Shown here in pieces: positions 20,084 to 28,313 of a DNA stretch of 64,000 bases. Every line of letters starts with the position of its first letter. The stretch's first letter is position 1. A program made the position numbers and the translations under genes. This DNA is from Bacillus ndiopicus. GTDB lineage: Bacteria > Bacillota > Bacilli > Bacillales_A > Planococcaceae. Below the pieces are notes generated by a model. It was not told where the DNA came from. It searched no databases and saw only the letters and a list, made by a program, of their open reading frames with translations. Location: NCBI RefSeq assembly GCF_000612805.1, contig NZ_HG964405.1:9963-73962 (forward strand), read 5' to 3'.

Positions 20084-20332
20084 ATGTCAGAGAAAAGATA
20101 CACTGCATTTTTTAAAGGTGATAGTAGATATGAAAATGCACCAATATTTAAATACAAGAAGCAAAGTCAAGCATTCGAGTATGAAGATATATCTTATCCA
20201 GCATTACAAGTCTTAAATGATTCGCACCGGTTATTATTCAAGATTAAAGGTGACGATTATAATACTATGGACAAAGCAAAGTTTGTAAGTTTAATGGGAA
20301 TCGATATGGAAGGCTTCGAAATAGACGAGTAA
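20084..20332 (+). CDS. Hypothetical small acidic protein
   Basis: 82 residues, no family recognised. It is soluble-looking, with many aromatic and charged residues (FFKGDSRYENAPIFKYKK, FEYEDISYPALQVL) and no membrane segment. A good ribosome site AAAGGAG sits 10 bp before ATG, and TATAAT at 20032-20037 could be its -10. A terminator follows directly, so it is probably a monocistronic gene. It lies between menE and a repeat element; no functional inference is possible. Confidence 0.65.
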   Translation: MSEKRYTAFFKGDSRYENAPIFKYKKQSQAFEYEDISYPALQVLNDSHRLLFKIKGDDYNTMDKAKFVSLMGIDMEGFEIDE

Positions 20333-20346
20333 GCAATACAAATATT

Positions 20347-20397
20347 AATGGCTACTAGAAGAGCAGCGCATTTGCTGTTTTTTCTAATAGCCATTTT
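20347..20397 (+). terminator. Terminator of the 82-residue hypothetical gene
   Basis: Long imperfect stem ATGGCTACTAGAA / TTCTAATAGCCAT with an inner CAGC/GCTG helix, followed by TTTTC. Six T also lie within the 3' side. Confidence 0.65.
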
Positions 20398-20416
20398 CAT
20401 GTGTGAACGCTTCTCT

Positions 20417-20562
20417 TTATCCCGTATTAACAGGCTGTAATACCCGCTACTTCAAAATATATAGTGAAATGAAGATGTTTAAGAGGGGATCAACAGCCTG
20501 TCAAAACCCGATTGGTGAAGTGGGGGATGAGAAAAACCCCCACTGATTGAAGATTCACTTTA
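20417..20562 (+). repeat. Hairpin-rich intergenic repeat, copy A
   Basis: Begins TTATCCCGTATTAACAGGCT and ends GAAGATTCACTTTAT; contains an inverted ACAGGCTGT / ACAGCCTGT pair, the block ACCCGATTGGTGAAG and a GTGGGGG/CCCCCAC hairpin. Similar sequences occur at about 30681-30835, 32951-33134 and 60568-60659. The right end runs over the stop codon of znuA, so it also sits at the gene's 3' end where it may act as a terminator for minus-strand transcription. Confidence 0.75.
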
Positions 20563-21528
20563 TTGCAATGCCTTCGCAAGCTGCTCGAGATTGCGTTGCA
20601 TTAATGTGAAATAGTTTTCGTTATTTTTAATGTCTTCCTTTGTTAAAACGCTTAAATTATGCAATGTTAATGCCTCTGCGCCAACTTCTTTCTGAATAAC
20701 TGACGTTAAATTTGAGGAAACATTTTGTTCAAAGAATAGGTATTGGATGTTTTCCTGCTTAGCTAAATCTACAATTGCTGCTAATTGCTTTTGTGAAGGC
20801 TCGCTTTGAGAATTTAGGCCTGCAATAGGAATTTGCTTAAAGCCATAATGCCCTGCGATATAACCGAATGCCGCATGCGATAAGAAAAATGTTTTCTTTG
20901 TTGTTTTTGCTGCCATTGCTTCAAAATCAGCATGAAGTGCATCAAGCTCTGCGGCTAGCTGTTCGTAATTTTTTGTGAAAAGTTCCTGCTGCTCTGGCAA
21001 CATAGCAACGAGTTCATTTTTAATTGATAACGCCAACTCCTTTGACAGGATAGGTGATAACCAAACATGCGTATCATGGTCTTGATGTCCATGCTCCTCA
21101 TGATCTTCATGTTCTTCATGCTCCTCATCATGTTCACCCTCAGCATGCACGTGACCTGTAGAAATATGGAACTGATCCTCTGTTATTTTATCTGCTGTAG
21201 CGACCAACTTCACATGCTCATTCGCTAAAGTTTTTTTACTATTCTCAACAAAACCCTCTAAGCCTTGTCCAACATAAAAGAATAAGTCAGCGTCTGCCAG
21301 TGCCATCATATCTTTTTGTGTAGGCTCAAACGAATGTTCATTTGCCCCAGCTGGATAAATAGATTCTACTTTTACATAATCACCACCGATGCGTTCAGTG
21401 AAATATTGAAGTGGATAAACGGTTGTATAAACAGATAAAGTATCATCGGATGCTTGCTGATTTTCGCTGCTGCATGCTGTTAGTAATGCGATGATTGCAA
21501 ATAAAAAGAAATAAGTGTATTTTTTCAT
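20560..21528 (-). CDS. znuA: Zinc ABC transporter substrate-binding lipoprotein
   Basis: 322 residues. Lipoprotein signal with lipobox ALLTAC (Cys19). Cluster A-I metal-binding fold: ligand regions GANEHSFEPTQKD, DTHVWLSP, SHAAFGYIAGHYG and FFEQNVSS. A histidine/acid-rich loop between the first two ligands (about residues 122-150, ten or more His) is diagnostic of zinc-specific members. A Zur-box-like operator lies 13 bp upstream of the start. The permease and ATPase genes are not in the window, so they must be elsewhere. Confidence 0.92.
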   Translation of the reverse strand: MKKYTYFFLFAIIALLTACSSENQQASDDTLSVYTTVYPLQYFTERIGGDYVKVESIYPAGANEHSFEPTQKDMMALADADLFFYVGQGLEGFVENSKKTLANEHVKLVATADKITEDQFHISTGHVHAEGEHDEEHEEHEDHEEHGHQDHDTHVWLSPILSKELALSIKNELVAMLPEQQELFTKNYEQLAAELDALHADFEAMAAKTTKKTFFLSHAAFGYIAGHYGFKQIPIAGLNSQSEPSQKQLAAIVDLAKQENIQYLFFEQNVSSNLTSVIQKEVGAEALTLHNLSVLTKEDIKNNENYFTLMQRNLEQLAKALQ

Positions 21529-21540
21529 ATTAACTCTCCT

Positions 21541-21561
21541 AAATAGTAATTGTTACGATTT
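21541..21561 (-). promoter_or_regulatory. Candidate Zur box before znuA
   Basis: On the minus strand the 15-bp core reads TCGTAACAATTACTA, matching 13 positions of the B. subtilis Zur consensus TCGTAATNATTACGA, with flanking A/T triplets also symmetrical. Location directly upstream of a zinc-binding protein gene supports zinc-dependent repression. Confidence 0.7.
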
Positions 21562-21618
21562 ACGTTTTTTATCATAACTTAATTAAGAGAAAAAAACAAT
21601 AAAAAAAGCCTTCGAAAT

Positions 21619-21852
21619 TTAATTTTTTTTCGAAGGCCATTTTTCGGGTACTGGATCAAAGCCACCAGGATGGAGAGGGTGGCATTTTAATATGCGCATT
21701 GTTGTTAAAATAATACCTTTAATTGCCCCGTGCTTTTGAAACGCTTCAAGACCGTAACTTGAACAGGTTGGATGAAAGCGACAAGTAGGCGGCGTCATAG
21801 GTGAAATATACTGACGGTAAAATTTAATTAACCAAATAAAGGGATATTTCAT
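21619..21852 (-). CDS. yidD: Membrane protein insertion efficiency factor YidD
   Basis: 77 residues. Small membrane-associated protein with three conserved cysteines and the family signature [26 protein letters not shown] followed by HPGGFDPVP; that stretch is read in two pieces at residues about 14-38 and 59-67. The N-terminus forms an amphipathic helix. It aids YidC-type insertion of inner-membrane proteins. Start codon overlaps the stop of the preceding small gene (ATGA). B. subtilis homologue is YtjA, in the same genome neighbourhood. Confidence 0.93.
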   Translation of the reverse strand: MKYPFIWLIKFYRQYISPMTPPTCRFHPTCSSYGLEAFQKHGAIKGIILTTMRILKCHPLHPGGFDPVPEKWPSKKN

Positions 21853-22001
21853 TTTTTAGGCGGCTCATTTTCATGTTTTGTTGGCATTGGGTCAATGGTT
21901 TGCTTTGCCGAAAAATTATTTTGGCGCGCAACCCAAACAATCGCAATTGCAAACATTGTCATAATGGAAATTACTACTATAAAAACTAGTGCAAGATTCA
22001 T
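21849..22001 (-). CDS. Small single-pass membrane protein
   Basis: 50 residues from the chosen ATG, which follows GAGGTG by 6 bp; an upstream in-frame ATG would add 12 residues without a ribosome site. One hydrophobic helix (about residues 2-24, [19 protein letters not shown]) and a short basic, proline-rich tail ending EPPKK. No family recognised. Overlaps yidD by 4 bp, so the two are co-translated. Confidence 0.6.
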   Translation of the reverse strand: MNLALVFIVVISIMTMFAIAIVWVARQNNFSAKQTIDPMPTKHENEPPKK

Positions 22002-22110
22002 ATTATTCACCTCGTATTCATTATAAGCAAATTCCATTCACTTAGCTATACCTGTGAATATGAATTACTGCTTCGGGTAATGATAAGAAAAAATTGAAGG
22101 GAGAATTTGT

Positions 22111-22422
22111 GTGAATAAAAGTAAAATGTATGTGTCGGTAACAGATTTAACATGCAGCCATATACCAAATTTATCGTCTAATGAATTTAAAGTGGAACTA
22201 GAGCCTGCTGTTGCACGTATTTTTACAAAGCTTTTTCAACAATTAAATGGGCTTGAAGGGCACAATTTATTTCGGGCGCATTTACCTTATATACCTTATC
22301 ATTATGATGAGTTGAATCACGATATTGATGCACGATTGAAAAAGATTTATGCACTATTGCATGAATTTGGTGACAATCATACGAAGGAGTTTATTGAGCA
22401 ACTGCCTTATTTTAAATCATAG
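22111..22422 (+). CDS. Hypothetical protein, 103 residues
   Basis: 103 residues starting at GTG after GGGAG. Soluble, helix-rich composition with motifs HLPYIPYHYDELNHDID and a C-terminal amphipathic helix; no domain recognised. It is 64 bp upstream of ytkD in the same direction. Function unknown. Confidence 0.6.
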   Translation: MNKSKMYVSVTDLTCSHIPNLSSNEFKVELEPAVARIFTKLFQQLNGLEGHNLFRAHLPYIPYHYDELNHDIDARLKKIYALLHEFGDNHTKEFIEQLPYFKS

Positions 22423-22441
22423 AAGCTTTCATATTGAAGGT

Positions 22442-22483
22442 TGCCAACTCCTTCGTTACACTAATAAAGATAAGGAGTTGGCA
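22442..22483 (+). promoter_or_regulatory. Hairpin sequestering the ytkD ribosome-binding site
   Basis: Perfect 12-bp inverted repeat TGCCAACTCCTT (22442-22453) and AAGGAGTTGGCA (22472-22483) with an 18-nt loop. The 3' arm contains the AAGGAG Shine-Dalgarno of ytkD, whose ATG is at 22487. There is no T-run, so it is not a normal terminator. It could repress translation until opened. Confidence 0.6.
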
Positions 22484-22486
22484 TAT

Positions 22487-22960
22487 ATGTTTACGTTTAT
22501 AGATGAAAATGGTTATAAAGTTGTTTTACGATTTGATGAAGGTCCTTTTGAGGTGGAGCCCCGTCATGTTTTGGCACTCGTTTCGCATAAAGGAAAATGG
22601 CTTTGCGCGGTGCATAAGGAGCGAGGAGTAGAGTTTCCAGGAGGGAAGCAAGAAGAGGGAGAAACATTGCTACAAGCCGCTACTCGCGAAGTATACGAGG
22701 AAACGCAGGTACATGTAAAAGATGTCGAGTGGTTTGCCTATTATGTAGTACATACAGAAACACCATTTTGCAAGGCCGTATTTACGGCAAAGGTAGAGGA
22801 AATTGAAACGTTTGTAGGTGAATATGAAACGACAGGACGACTATGGTTAACGACGGATGAATTACTTCAGCATCCGAATTTAAGCTTTTATATGCGCGAT
22901 GCTGGCATGAAAAAGATGTTACAGGAAGTGAAGCAGGATGAAGAAAAATGGAACGATTGA
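22487..22960 (+). CDS. ytkD: Nudix hydrolase YtkD
   Basis: 157 residues, equal to B. subtilis YtkD (158), an (d)NTP pyrophosphohydrolase / RNA-decapping type Nudix enzyme. Nudix box GGKQEEGETLLQAATREVYE then ETQV near residues 55-78: the catalytic REXXEE is intact, but the usual Gly after it is Gln. Start set by AAGGAG within the hairpin described above; the longer reading frame upstream overlaps the previous gene and is unlikely. Ends 23 bp inside ytmA, implying coupled translation. Confidence 0.88.
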   Translation: MFTFIDENGYKVVLRFDEGPFEVEPRHVLALVSHKGKWLCAVHKERGVEFPGGKQEEGETLLQAATREVYEETQVHVKDVEWFAYYVVHTETPFCKAVFTAKVEEIETFVGEYETTGRLWLTTDELLQHPNLSFYMRDAGMKKMLQEVKQDEEKWND

Positions 22961-23723
22961 GGAAATAAGACGCTACCCTTCACCGAATGAAGGAGTGCGT
23001 TTAGATGAAATTATTTATTGGTCAAATGGTTTGCGCGTAAAAGGCTTGTTGGCAAGACCAAAGCAAGAGGGCAAATATGAGGCGTTACTCTATTTACGTG
23101 GAGGCCTGCAATTTATCGGGATGGTACGCCCAGCACGTGTAGCACAATTTGCTGCACAAGGCTTTGTTGTTTTTGCTCCCTATTACCGTGGAAATCGAGG
23201 GGGCGAGGGAAGGGATGAATTTGCAGGTGATGATCGCTATGATGCAGTATACGCTATCGATGTGCTGAAACTTTTTAACGATACAGAAAAGGTGCATATA
23301 TTCGGCTTCTCGCGCGGTGGCTTAATGGCATTGTGGACAGCCATATTGCGCGATGATATTGCATCGCTTGTAACATGGGCAGGGGTGTCCGATGCGACGG
23401 ATACTTATTGGCAAAGGGTCGATATGCGTCGAGGCTTAAAGCGCATTATTGGGGGTACGCCTAATAAAGTGCCAGAACGTTATAATAAGCGCACACCTTT
23501 ATATGAAATTACAAAATTACAAGCACCTGTTTTAATTATTCACGGTACAGAAGATAAGCATGTGCTGCCGACGCATGCATATAAGCTAGAACAACATTTA
23601 CGAGATAACAACCAAACGGTAGAAACTTGGTATTCAGAAGGGCTAAAGCATCATTATCCACCACAGCTCAATCGCCAAACAGTACAACAGCTTTGTGAGT
23701 GGATGAGGCAGCAGTTGTTATAA
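22938..23723 (+). CDS. ytmA: Alpha/beta hydrolase of the S9 peptidase group (YtmA-like)
   Basis: 261 residues. Prolyl-oligopeptidase-type fold: strand-turn LLYLRGGLQFIG, APYYRGNRGGEGRDEF, nucleophile elbow FGFSRGGLMALW (Ser near residue 122), acid in IHGTEDKHVLP and catalytic His in EGLKHHYPP. All triad residues are visible. Short length without a beta-propeller suggests an esterase or small-peptide hydrolase. B. subtilis ytmA lies in the syntenic region. It overlaps ytkD and meets the germination operon tail to tail with overlapping stop codons. Confidence 0.83.
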   Translation: MKKNGTIEEIRRYPSPNEGVRLDEIIYWSNGLRVKGLLARPKQEGKYEALLYLRGGLQFIGMVRPARVAQFAAQGFVVFAPYYRGNRGGEGRDEFAGDDRYDAVYAIDVLKLFNDTEKVHIFGFSRGGLMALWTAILRDDIASLVTWAGVSDATDTYWQRVDMRRGLKRIIGGTPNKVPERYNKRTPLYEITKLQAPVLIIHGTEDKHVLPTHAYKLEQHLRDNNQTVETWYSEGLKHHYPPQLNRQTVQQLCEWMRQQLL

Positions 23724-24806
23724 GCGTCTTATTTTAGCGATGAGCAACAAAAAAATAGGTAATATCACTGAGAACGTAGCTGAATAAGGTATCCATACGC
23801 CTGTATTGTAAATACTTGAATGTGTTATATTTGGATGAATAATTTGAGAAACCCCAATTAATAGGAAGCTAAGCGGAAGTATAAGGGGTTTTTCATTTTT
23901 AATATGAAAAATTTGCTGTAATCCAACGAGTGCTGTATAAAAATAAACAAATGTACGAATATAGATTGTAATAATCCACATAAATGTTATGATGACTTCA
24001 ATTCTTTGAAAAAAATTACCTATAGAAATTCGCTGTGCTAATACGTAAGTTGGATAATTTTGTGACGCAGTATTAATTACCCCAAGTGCTAGTATGCATA
24101 AGGCAATTAGTAAAATTAATACAAAGCCTCCTAGCAATATGCCAAGATAAAAGCCCTTTTGTGCAGATTTGTTTTTATTAATTGTATGAGGAAAAATCAT
24201 CAATAGCATAATGGATGGGAATGAGAAAATACTCATAAAATAGAGCACACTAGCGATGAATTTTCTTGGTGCGGTATCTAGTATAGGTAATATATTTTCA
24301 AATTTGATGTCTGGTGTAATAAAAATAATAAAAAATATAAACAAAAACATAAACATAGGAAAAAATAATTCCGCTGAACGAGCAAAAGTTTCTAACCCTA
24401 AATAACTGCCCATAATAATAATAAGTGCAAATAACAGCACAAAGGCGGTATTGGGAGTTTCGGGCATAATTTCTATTTGCATAAAACTACCGATAAAATA
24501 CAGCAATTCACTTGAATTCATAAAAGCAAAAATTATAAATAAAATTGCAATGAACTTGCCAAGCCACTTACCGAATACTTTTTCAATTATTTCAATAAAG
24601 GTACGTTTGGGAAAAGTATTGGCAAGCGTGATATATAGCATCAAAAGTAAAATACTTAATAGTACACCAACCGTTGCAGCAATCCAAGAATCCTGTTTTG
24701 AGAGCTCTGCTAAATAGGATGGGATAATTAAAATTGATGTCCCTATTGAATATAAAAATGTAACAATTGTAAATTGGCGTGTGCTAATGATTTGTTTATT
24801 GCTCAT
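23718..24806 (-). CDS. Germinant receptor B subunit (GerAB/GerKB family)
   Basis: 362 residues with about ten membrane helices; spore-germination permease family related to APC amino-acid transporters. It forms the ligand-sensing subunit in the spore inner membrane. Conserved features include the N-terminal ISTRQFTIVTFLYSIGTSIL and the loop PETPNTAFVLLFALIIIMGSY (read in parts). Last gene of an A-C-D-B operon; 15 bp after the small D gene. Germinant identity cannot be inferred. Confidence 0.9.
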   Translation of the reverse strand: MSNKQIISTRQFTIVTFLYSIGTSILIIPSYLAELSKQDSWIAATVGVLLSILLLMLYITLANTFPKRTFIEIIEKVFGKWLGKFIAILFIIFAFMNSSELLYFIGSFMQIEIMPETPNTAFVLLFALIIIMGSYLGLETFARSAELFFPMFMFLFIFFIIFITPDIKFENILPILDTAPRKFIASVLYFMSIFSFPSIMLLMIFPHTINKNKSAQKGFYLGILLGGFVLILLIALCILALGVINTASQNYPTYVLAQRISIGNFFQRIEVIITFMWIITIYIRTFVYFYTALVGLQQIFHIKNEKPLILPLSFLLIGVSQIIHPNITHSSIYNTGVWIPYSATFSVILPIFLLLIAKIRRL

Positions 24807-24821
24807 TATGCATAATGCTCC

Positions 24822-25052
24822 TTACGTCTGAAGCAATGCTTTGAGTGCATCGCTAATTGGTTGAAAAATAAATGTCACTAAATCTAATGGGCTAGGTATT
24901 TGAATATCAAAGCTAAGAGCAGCGGCAATGACTGTACCTAATATTAGTATAATAAAAAATAGCCATTTAGTTGCTGGCTCCTTATTATCACGTAATGCAG
25001 TCCATTGGGAGCCAATAATAACAATAACAATAACAGCAACGAACATAACCAT
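24822..25052 (-). CDS. Small two-helix protein of the germinant-receptor operon (D-type subunit)
   Basis: 76 residues with two hydrophobic helices (about 1-15 and 28-50) separated by a charged turn WTALRDNKEPATKW. Small two-pass proteins of this size are known accessory or D subunits in some gerA-type operons of Bacillales and can modulate receptor activity. RBS AAGGAGTG. Tight spacing on both sides (6 and 15 bp) shows it belongs to the operon. Assignment rests on size, topology and context. Confidence 0.75.
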   Translation of the reverse strand: MVMFVAVIVIVIIGSQWTALRDNKEPATKWLFFIILILGTVIAAALSFDIQIPSPLDLVTFIFQPISDALKALLQT

Positions 25053-25058
25053 TTTTAA

Positions 25059-26255
25059 TCACTCCTTAGAAAGGAAAAACGTTGAATTTTTAATAGTACC
25101 AGAATTTTTTGTCTGAACTCTAACATCCACTATCACTTCAACATCTGGGAAAAGGGTAGCCCATTGATGTTCTATTTTTCTCCATTTTTTAGGCTCTTGC
25201 TGATGTAGTATATTACTGAAATGAACAGCATCTGCTTCATAATTTTTTTGTAACGCATGTAATGTTTTCTCGATTTTTTGTTTGATGACGTTAGATGTTT
25301 CTTCATTAATTTTCTTAATTGCTTGCTCAGTAACTAAATCAATAACACAATTTACCTCACCTACATTTTGCTCAACATTAACTTCTATATAGATTTTAGG
25401 TGTATCATCGACAATTTTCCCCTTCAAAGAAGTCTTTGTATTAGTAATTTCTGTTGCTAAATCGCCACCGTTAGGGCATGTTATTTTCTCAATCGTACTT
25501 TTAATATTATCAGTTAAAAAATTATAGCCCATACTTTCTTCCTCTGTAAGTATACCGACTAATTTTCCCTGCTTGATTATAGCTAGTCCCCTATATTTTA
25601 AAACAGCTGATACAACAATTTGATTGACATTCTCTTGACTTTTTCCTATTTTTTTATTTCCAATAAGCTCAATGGTAGATAGTGCAAGGCTGCTATCTTT
25701 ACCATATTGTAAGGTAATTACATCATCCATCGTTACTGATACTGTAGAGCCCCATGCCTTTTCAGAGATTTCAAGGGAATTTGTTATTTTATGTGCAGGT
25801 ATTTTTTCAATAGGTGTTAGTACACTGATAATATCTTTGGCAGTTGTTTCATATGCCACAACAATGTTAAAGTCATTGCGAAACTCATGGTCGCGTGAAA
25901 GAAAATCGAATGCAGGATTAATATCAGTCGCTGCAAATTCACTTCCAAGTACTACAACTTGTAAGTGGGAGAAATACGATTTTCGAGGTGATAACAATGT
26001 TACTTTCCGAATTGCCTCATACAATGTGGCACCTGTTGCCGAATAAGTGGCTACAGGAGAGCGTCCGCTTGTAGGCTGCTTAGAAGAAATCTCCCCTGGA
26101 TTGACTATTTGGACAGTCACTTCATACTCATCATCTAGTTGGTCAATTCCTAAGGCTACTACAATCGCAATTTCATTCAGTTCTCTTTTACTCCAACAGC
26201 CACTTAATAGCAAACATAGTACAGTAAGTAGTAATAGAGTAGCTTCCTTGCGCAT
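25059..26255 (-). CDS. Germinant receptor C subunit lipoprotein (GerAC/GerKC family)
   Basis: 398 residues. Lipoprotein signal with lipobox CLLLSGC (Cys20) and the typical WSKRELNEIAIVVALGID start of GerAC proteins; the ATG chosen follows AAGAGG, nine bases beyond an in-frame GTG. Three alpha/beta domains are expected and the length fits. It anchors on the outer face of the spore inner membrane with the A and B subunits. The 189-bp gap to the A gene is wider than usual but holds no gene or terminator that I see. Confidence 0.9.
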   Translation of the reverse strand: MRKEATLLLLTVLCLLLSGCWSKRELNEIAIVVALGIDQLDDEYEVTVQIVNPGEISSKQPTSGRSPVATYSATGATLYEAIRKVTLLSPRKSYFSHLQVVVLGSEFAATDINPAFDFLSRDHEFRNDFNIVVAYETTAKDIISVLTPIEKIPAHKITNSLEISEKAWGSTVSVTMDDVITLQYGKDSSLALSTIELIGNKKIGKSQENVNQIVVSAVLKYRGLAIIKQGKLVGILTEEESMGYNFLTDNIKSTIEKITCPNGGDLATEITNTKTSLKGKIVDDTPKIYIEVNVEQNVGEVNCVIDLVTEQAIKKINEETSNVIKQKIEKTLHALQKNYEADAVHFSNILHQQEPKKWRKIEHQWATLFPDVEVIVDVRVQTKNSGTIKNSTFFLSKE

Positions 26256-26444
26256 TTGGGACACCTCTTTTACAAATAAGATAAAGCGGAGCGGGGGAGT
26301 TGCTCTCCTAATGATTAAAGGACAATACCATTGTTAGCGACAAATGAGATTTTTATAGTTGGTTCATTATTTACTTAATATTGAATTTACCTATATTTAC
26401 AAGTAGATGTACTTGCGCTTTTGATATAAATAAATTGCAGCTTC

Positions 26445-28001
26445 TCATTTTCGTTTATAATGTTTTTTATATTTTGATGCTCTCGTTATATTCGTTTGAT
26501 TAACTAAACGAGGTCGTTTAGTTAAATATTTGCGTGGGAATAATAAAATTGCATCCTTTTGATTTTCTAATATCAGTGGCGCAAATGGGCTCATATATGG
26601 AACGCCAAAGGAACGTAAGCTACATAAATGTAAAATAAGTGCTAATATTGCAATCATTACACCAAAAAGACCAAAACCTCCTGCAAGCAAAATAAAAGGA
26701 AAACGCAAAACACGAATAGAATTAGAAAGTCCATAAGAAGGAAAAATAAAGCTACATATAGCAGTTAAGGCAACGATAATAACTGTTACTGCTGAAACAA
26801 CACCTGCCGAAACAGCGGCTTCTCCGATAACTAATGTACCAACAATTGATACAGCAGGACCGATTGTTCTAGGCATACGTAGCCCTGCCTCTCGCAAGAT
26901 TTCGAAGGCAAGTTCCATTAATATTGCTTCAACAACAGCTGGAAAAGGAACGCCTTCACGCTGTGAGGCAATACTAATGAGTAAAGGGGTAGGGAGCATT
27001 TCTTGATGAAATGTCGTAACCGCTACATAAAAGGATGGAGCAATTAATGAAAGAACGATAGCAACAAGCCTTAACAAGCGAATAAGAGAGCTAACTATGG
27101 GATTAGAATAATAATCTTCAGATGATTGTATAAATGATGTGATAAGAGATGGGACAATTAGTACGAATGGTGAGCCATCAACCATAATAGCTACTTTTCC
27201 TTCAAGTAGCTCTCCAGCAATCACATCTGGACGCTCTGAAGTATACATTGTTGGAAACAGTGTGAATTGTACATCTTGTATTATTGATTCAATATAGCCA
27301 CTTTCTAAAATACCATCAATATCAATTTGATTAAGCCTTTCTATTACCTCTTTTACAATTTTGTCATTGGCAATGCCATTCACATAAATGATAGCGACAT
27401 CCGTTTGCGTTACTGAGCCTATTACTTTTGTTTGAATCCAAAGGTTCGGGTTTTTAATTTTGCGTCGAAGAAGTGCTGTATTCGTGCGCAATGTTTCTGT
27501 AAAAGATTCACGAGGTCCACGAATAACTGCCTCTGTTGAAGGCTCCATAATAGCACGGTCTTTCGCATCTTTTATATTTGTTGAGAGGGCTGTTGCTATA
27601 CCATCTATAATAATAATTGCACTACCATTGTAAAGAGAGCGATAAAGTGTGGCAAAATCGCTAATTTCTTGTACATTACCAATCGTTAAGCAATATTGCT
27701 TTAAATAGTCTGTTGTGTTTTCGATATTTTTTTCAATCTGATTTGTAAATAACCCCATAATGGGCTCTAATAATGTATTCGTAATTTCTATTTTATTAAC
27801 TAAACCGTCTACATAAACAATAGCTAATGATTGCTTGGCAGCTTCTCCGATGTATAACTGTCGTACCATAACGTCATCGCTATTACCAGCTACGCGTTTA
27901 ATTGTATCAATTGTTTGTTGTAGTGAAGTAAATAACGGTTGCTGATGCGCATCAGGTGAAAGTTGAGAGGGGGTATGTTGCTGTGTGTCTGAGCGTTTCA
28001 T
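26445..28001 (-). CDS. Germinant receptor A subunit (GerAA/GerKA family)
   Basis: 518 residues. Soluble N-terminal domain (about 1-290) followed by four to five membrane helices (about 300-470) and a basic tail. Family blocks: VIRGPRESFTETLRTNTALLRRKIK near 185, TDVAIIYVNGIAN, and SPFAPLILENQKDAILLFPRKYL near the end (read in parts). First gene of the operon, RBS GGAGGAG. The operon is expected to be expressed in the forespore under sigma-G, but I could not identify that promoter confidently. Confidence 0.92.
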   Translation of the reverse strand: MKRSDTQQHTPSQLSPDAHQQPLFTSLQQTIDTIKRVAGNSDDVMVRQLYIGEAAKQSLAIVYVDGLVNKIEITNTLLEPIMGLFTNQIEKNIENTTDYLKQYCLTIGNVQEISDFATLYRSLYNGSAIIIIDGIATALSTNIKDAKDRAIMEPSTEAVIRGPRESFTETLRTNTALLRRKIKNPNLWIQTKVIGSVTQTDVAIIYVNGIANDKIVKEVIERLNQIDIDGILESGYIESIIQDVQFTLFPTMYTSERPDVIAGELLEGKVAIMVDGSPFVLIVPSLITSFIQSSEDYYSNPIVSSLIRLLRLVAIVLSLIAPSFYVAVTTFHQEMLPTPLLISIASQREGVPFPAVVEAILMELAFEILREAGLRMPRTIGPAVSIVGTLVIGEAAVSAGVVSAVTVIIVALTAICSFIFPSYGLSNSIRVLRFPFILLAGGFGLFGVMIAILALILHLCSLRSFGVPYMSPFAPLILENQKDAILLFPRKYLTKRPRLVNQTNITRASKYKKHYKRK

Positions 28002-28072
28002 ATTACATCTCCTCCGATACTTATAAGTAGAGGATAGGCAATTTTATAAGAAATTAAACAAGTACATGTAGC

Positions 28073-28120
28073 AAAAAAATAAGGTTGCTTAGAAAGTTTA
28101 AATCACTTCTAAACAACCTT
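28073..28120 (-). terminator. Terminator of pckA
   Basis: Read on the minus strand: AAGGTTGTTTAGAAG paired with CTTTCTAAGCAACCTT, then seven T. It lies between pckA and the germination operon, both on the minus strand. Confidence 0.8.
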
Positions 28121-28228
28121 AAATATAGGTTCACTTATTCATTTAAATTTTAGAGAAAAGACTTTAAAGTTAGTGTTTTCATCATTTTAAAGAACGTGTG
28201 AGTATTTTAATAATAGAGAGTAGCTGTC

Positions 28229-28302
28229 GGGAAAGTGAAGCGTTAGCCGCATTTTTTGCACTGAAAGCAATAGCGTCAAGTACATACTTTCCAGACAGCG
28301 TA
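28229..28302. repeat. Inverted repeat in the pckA 3' region
   Basis: AGCTGTCGGGAAAGT and ACTTTCCAGACAGC form a 13-14 bp imperfect inverted repeat around about 47 nt. Similar GCTGTCGGGAAAG...CTTTCC..ACAGC arms make the terminator after CASDC at 60525, so it may be a degraded or expanded terminator. Confidence 0.45.
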
Positions 28303-28313
28303 GAGTCATTATA

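Noticed and set aside
20560-21528. Manganese-binding (MntA-type) protein instead of ZnuA
   Set aside because: The long His-rich loop and the Zur-like operator favour zinc.
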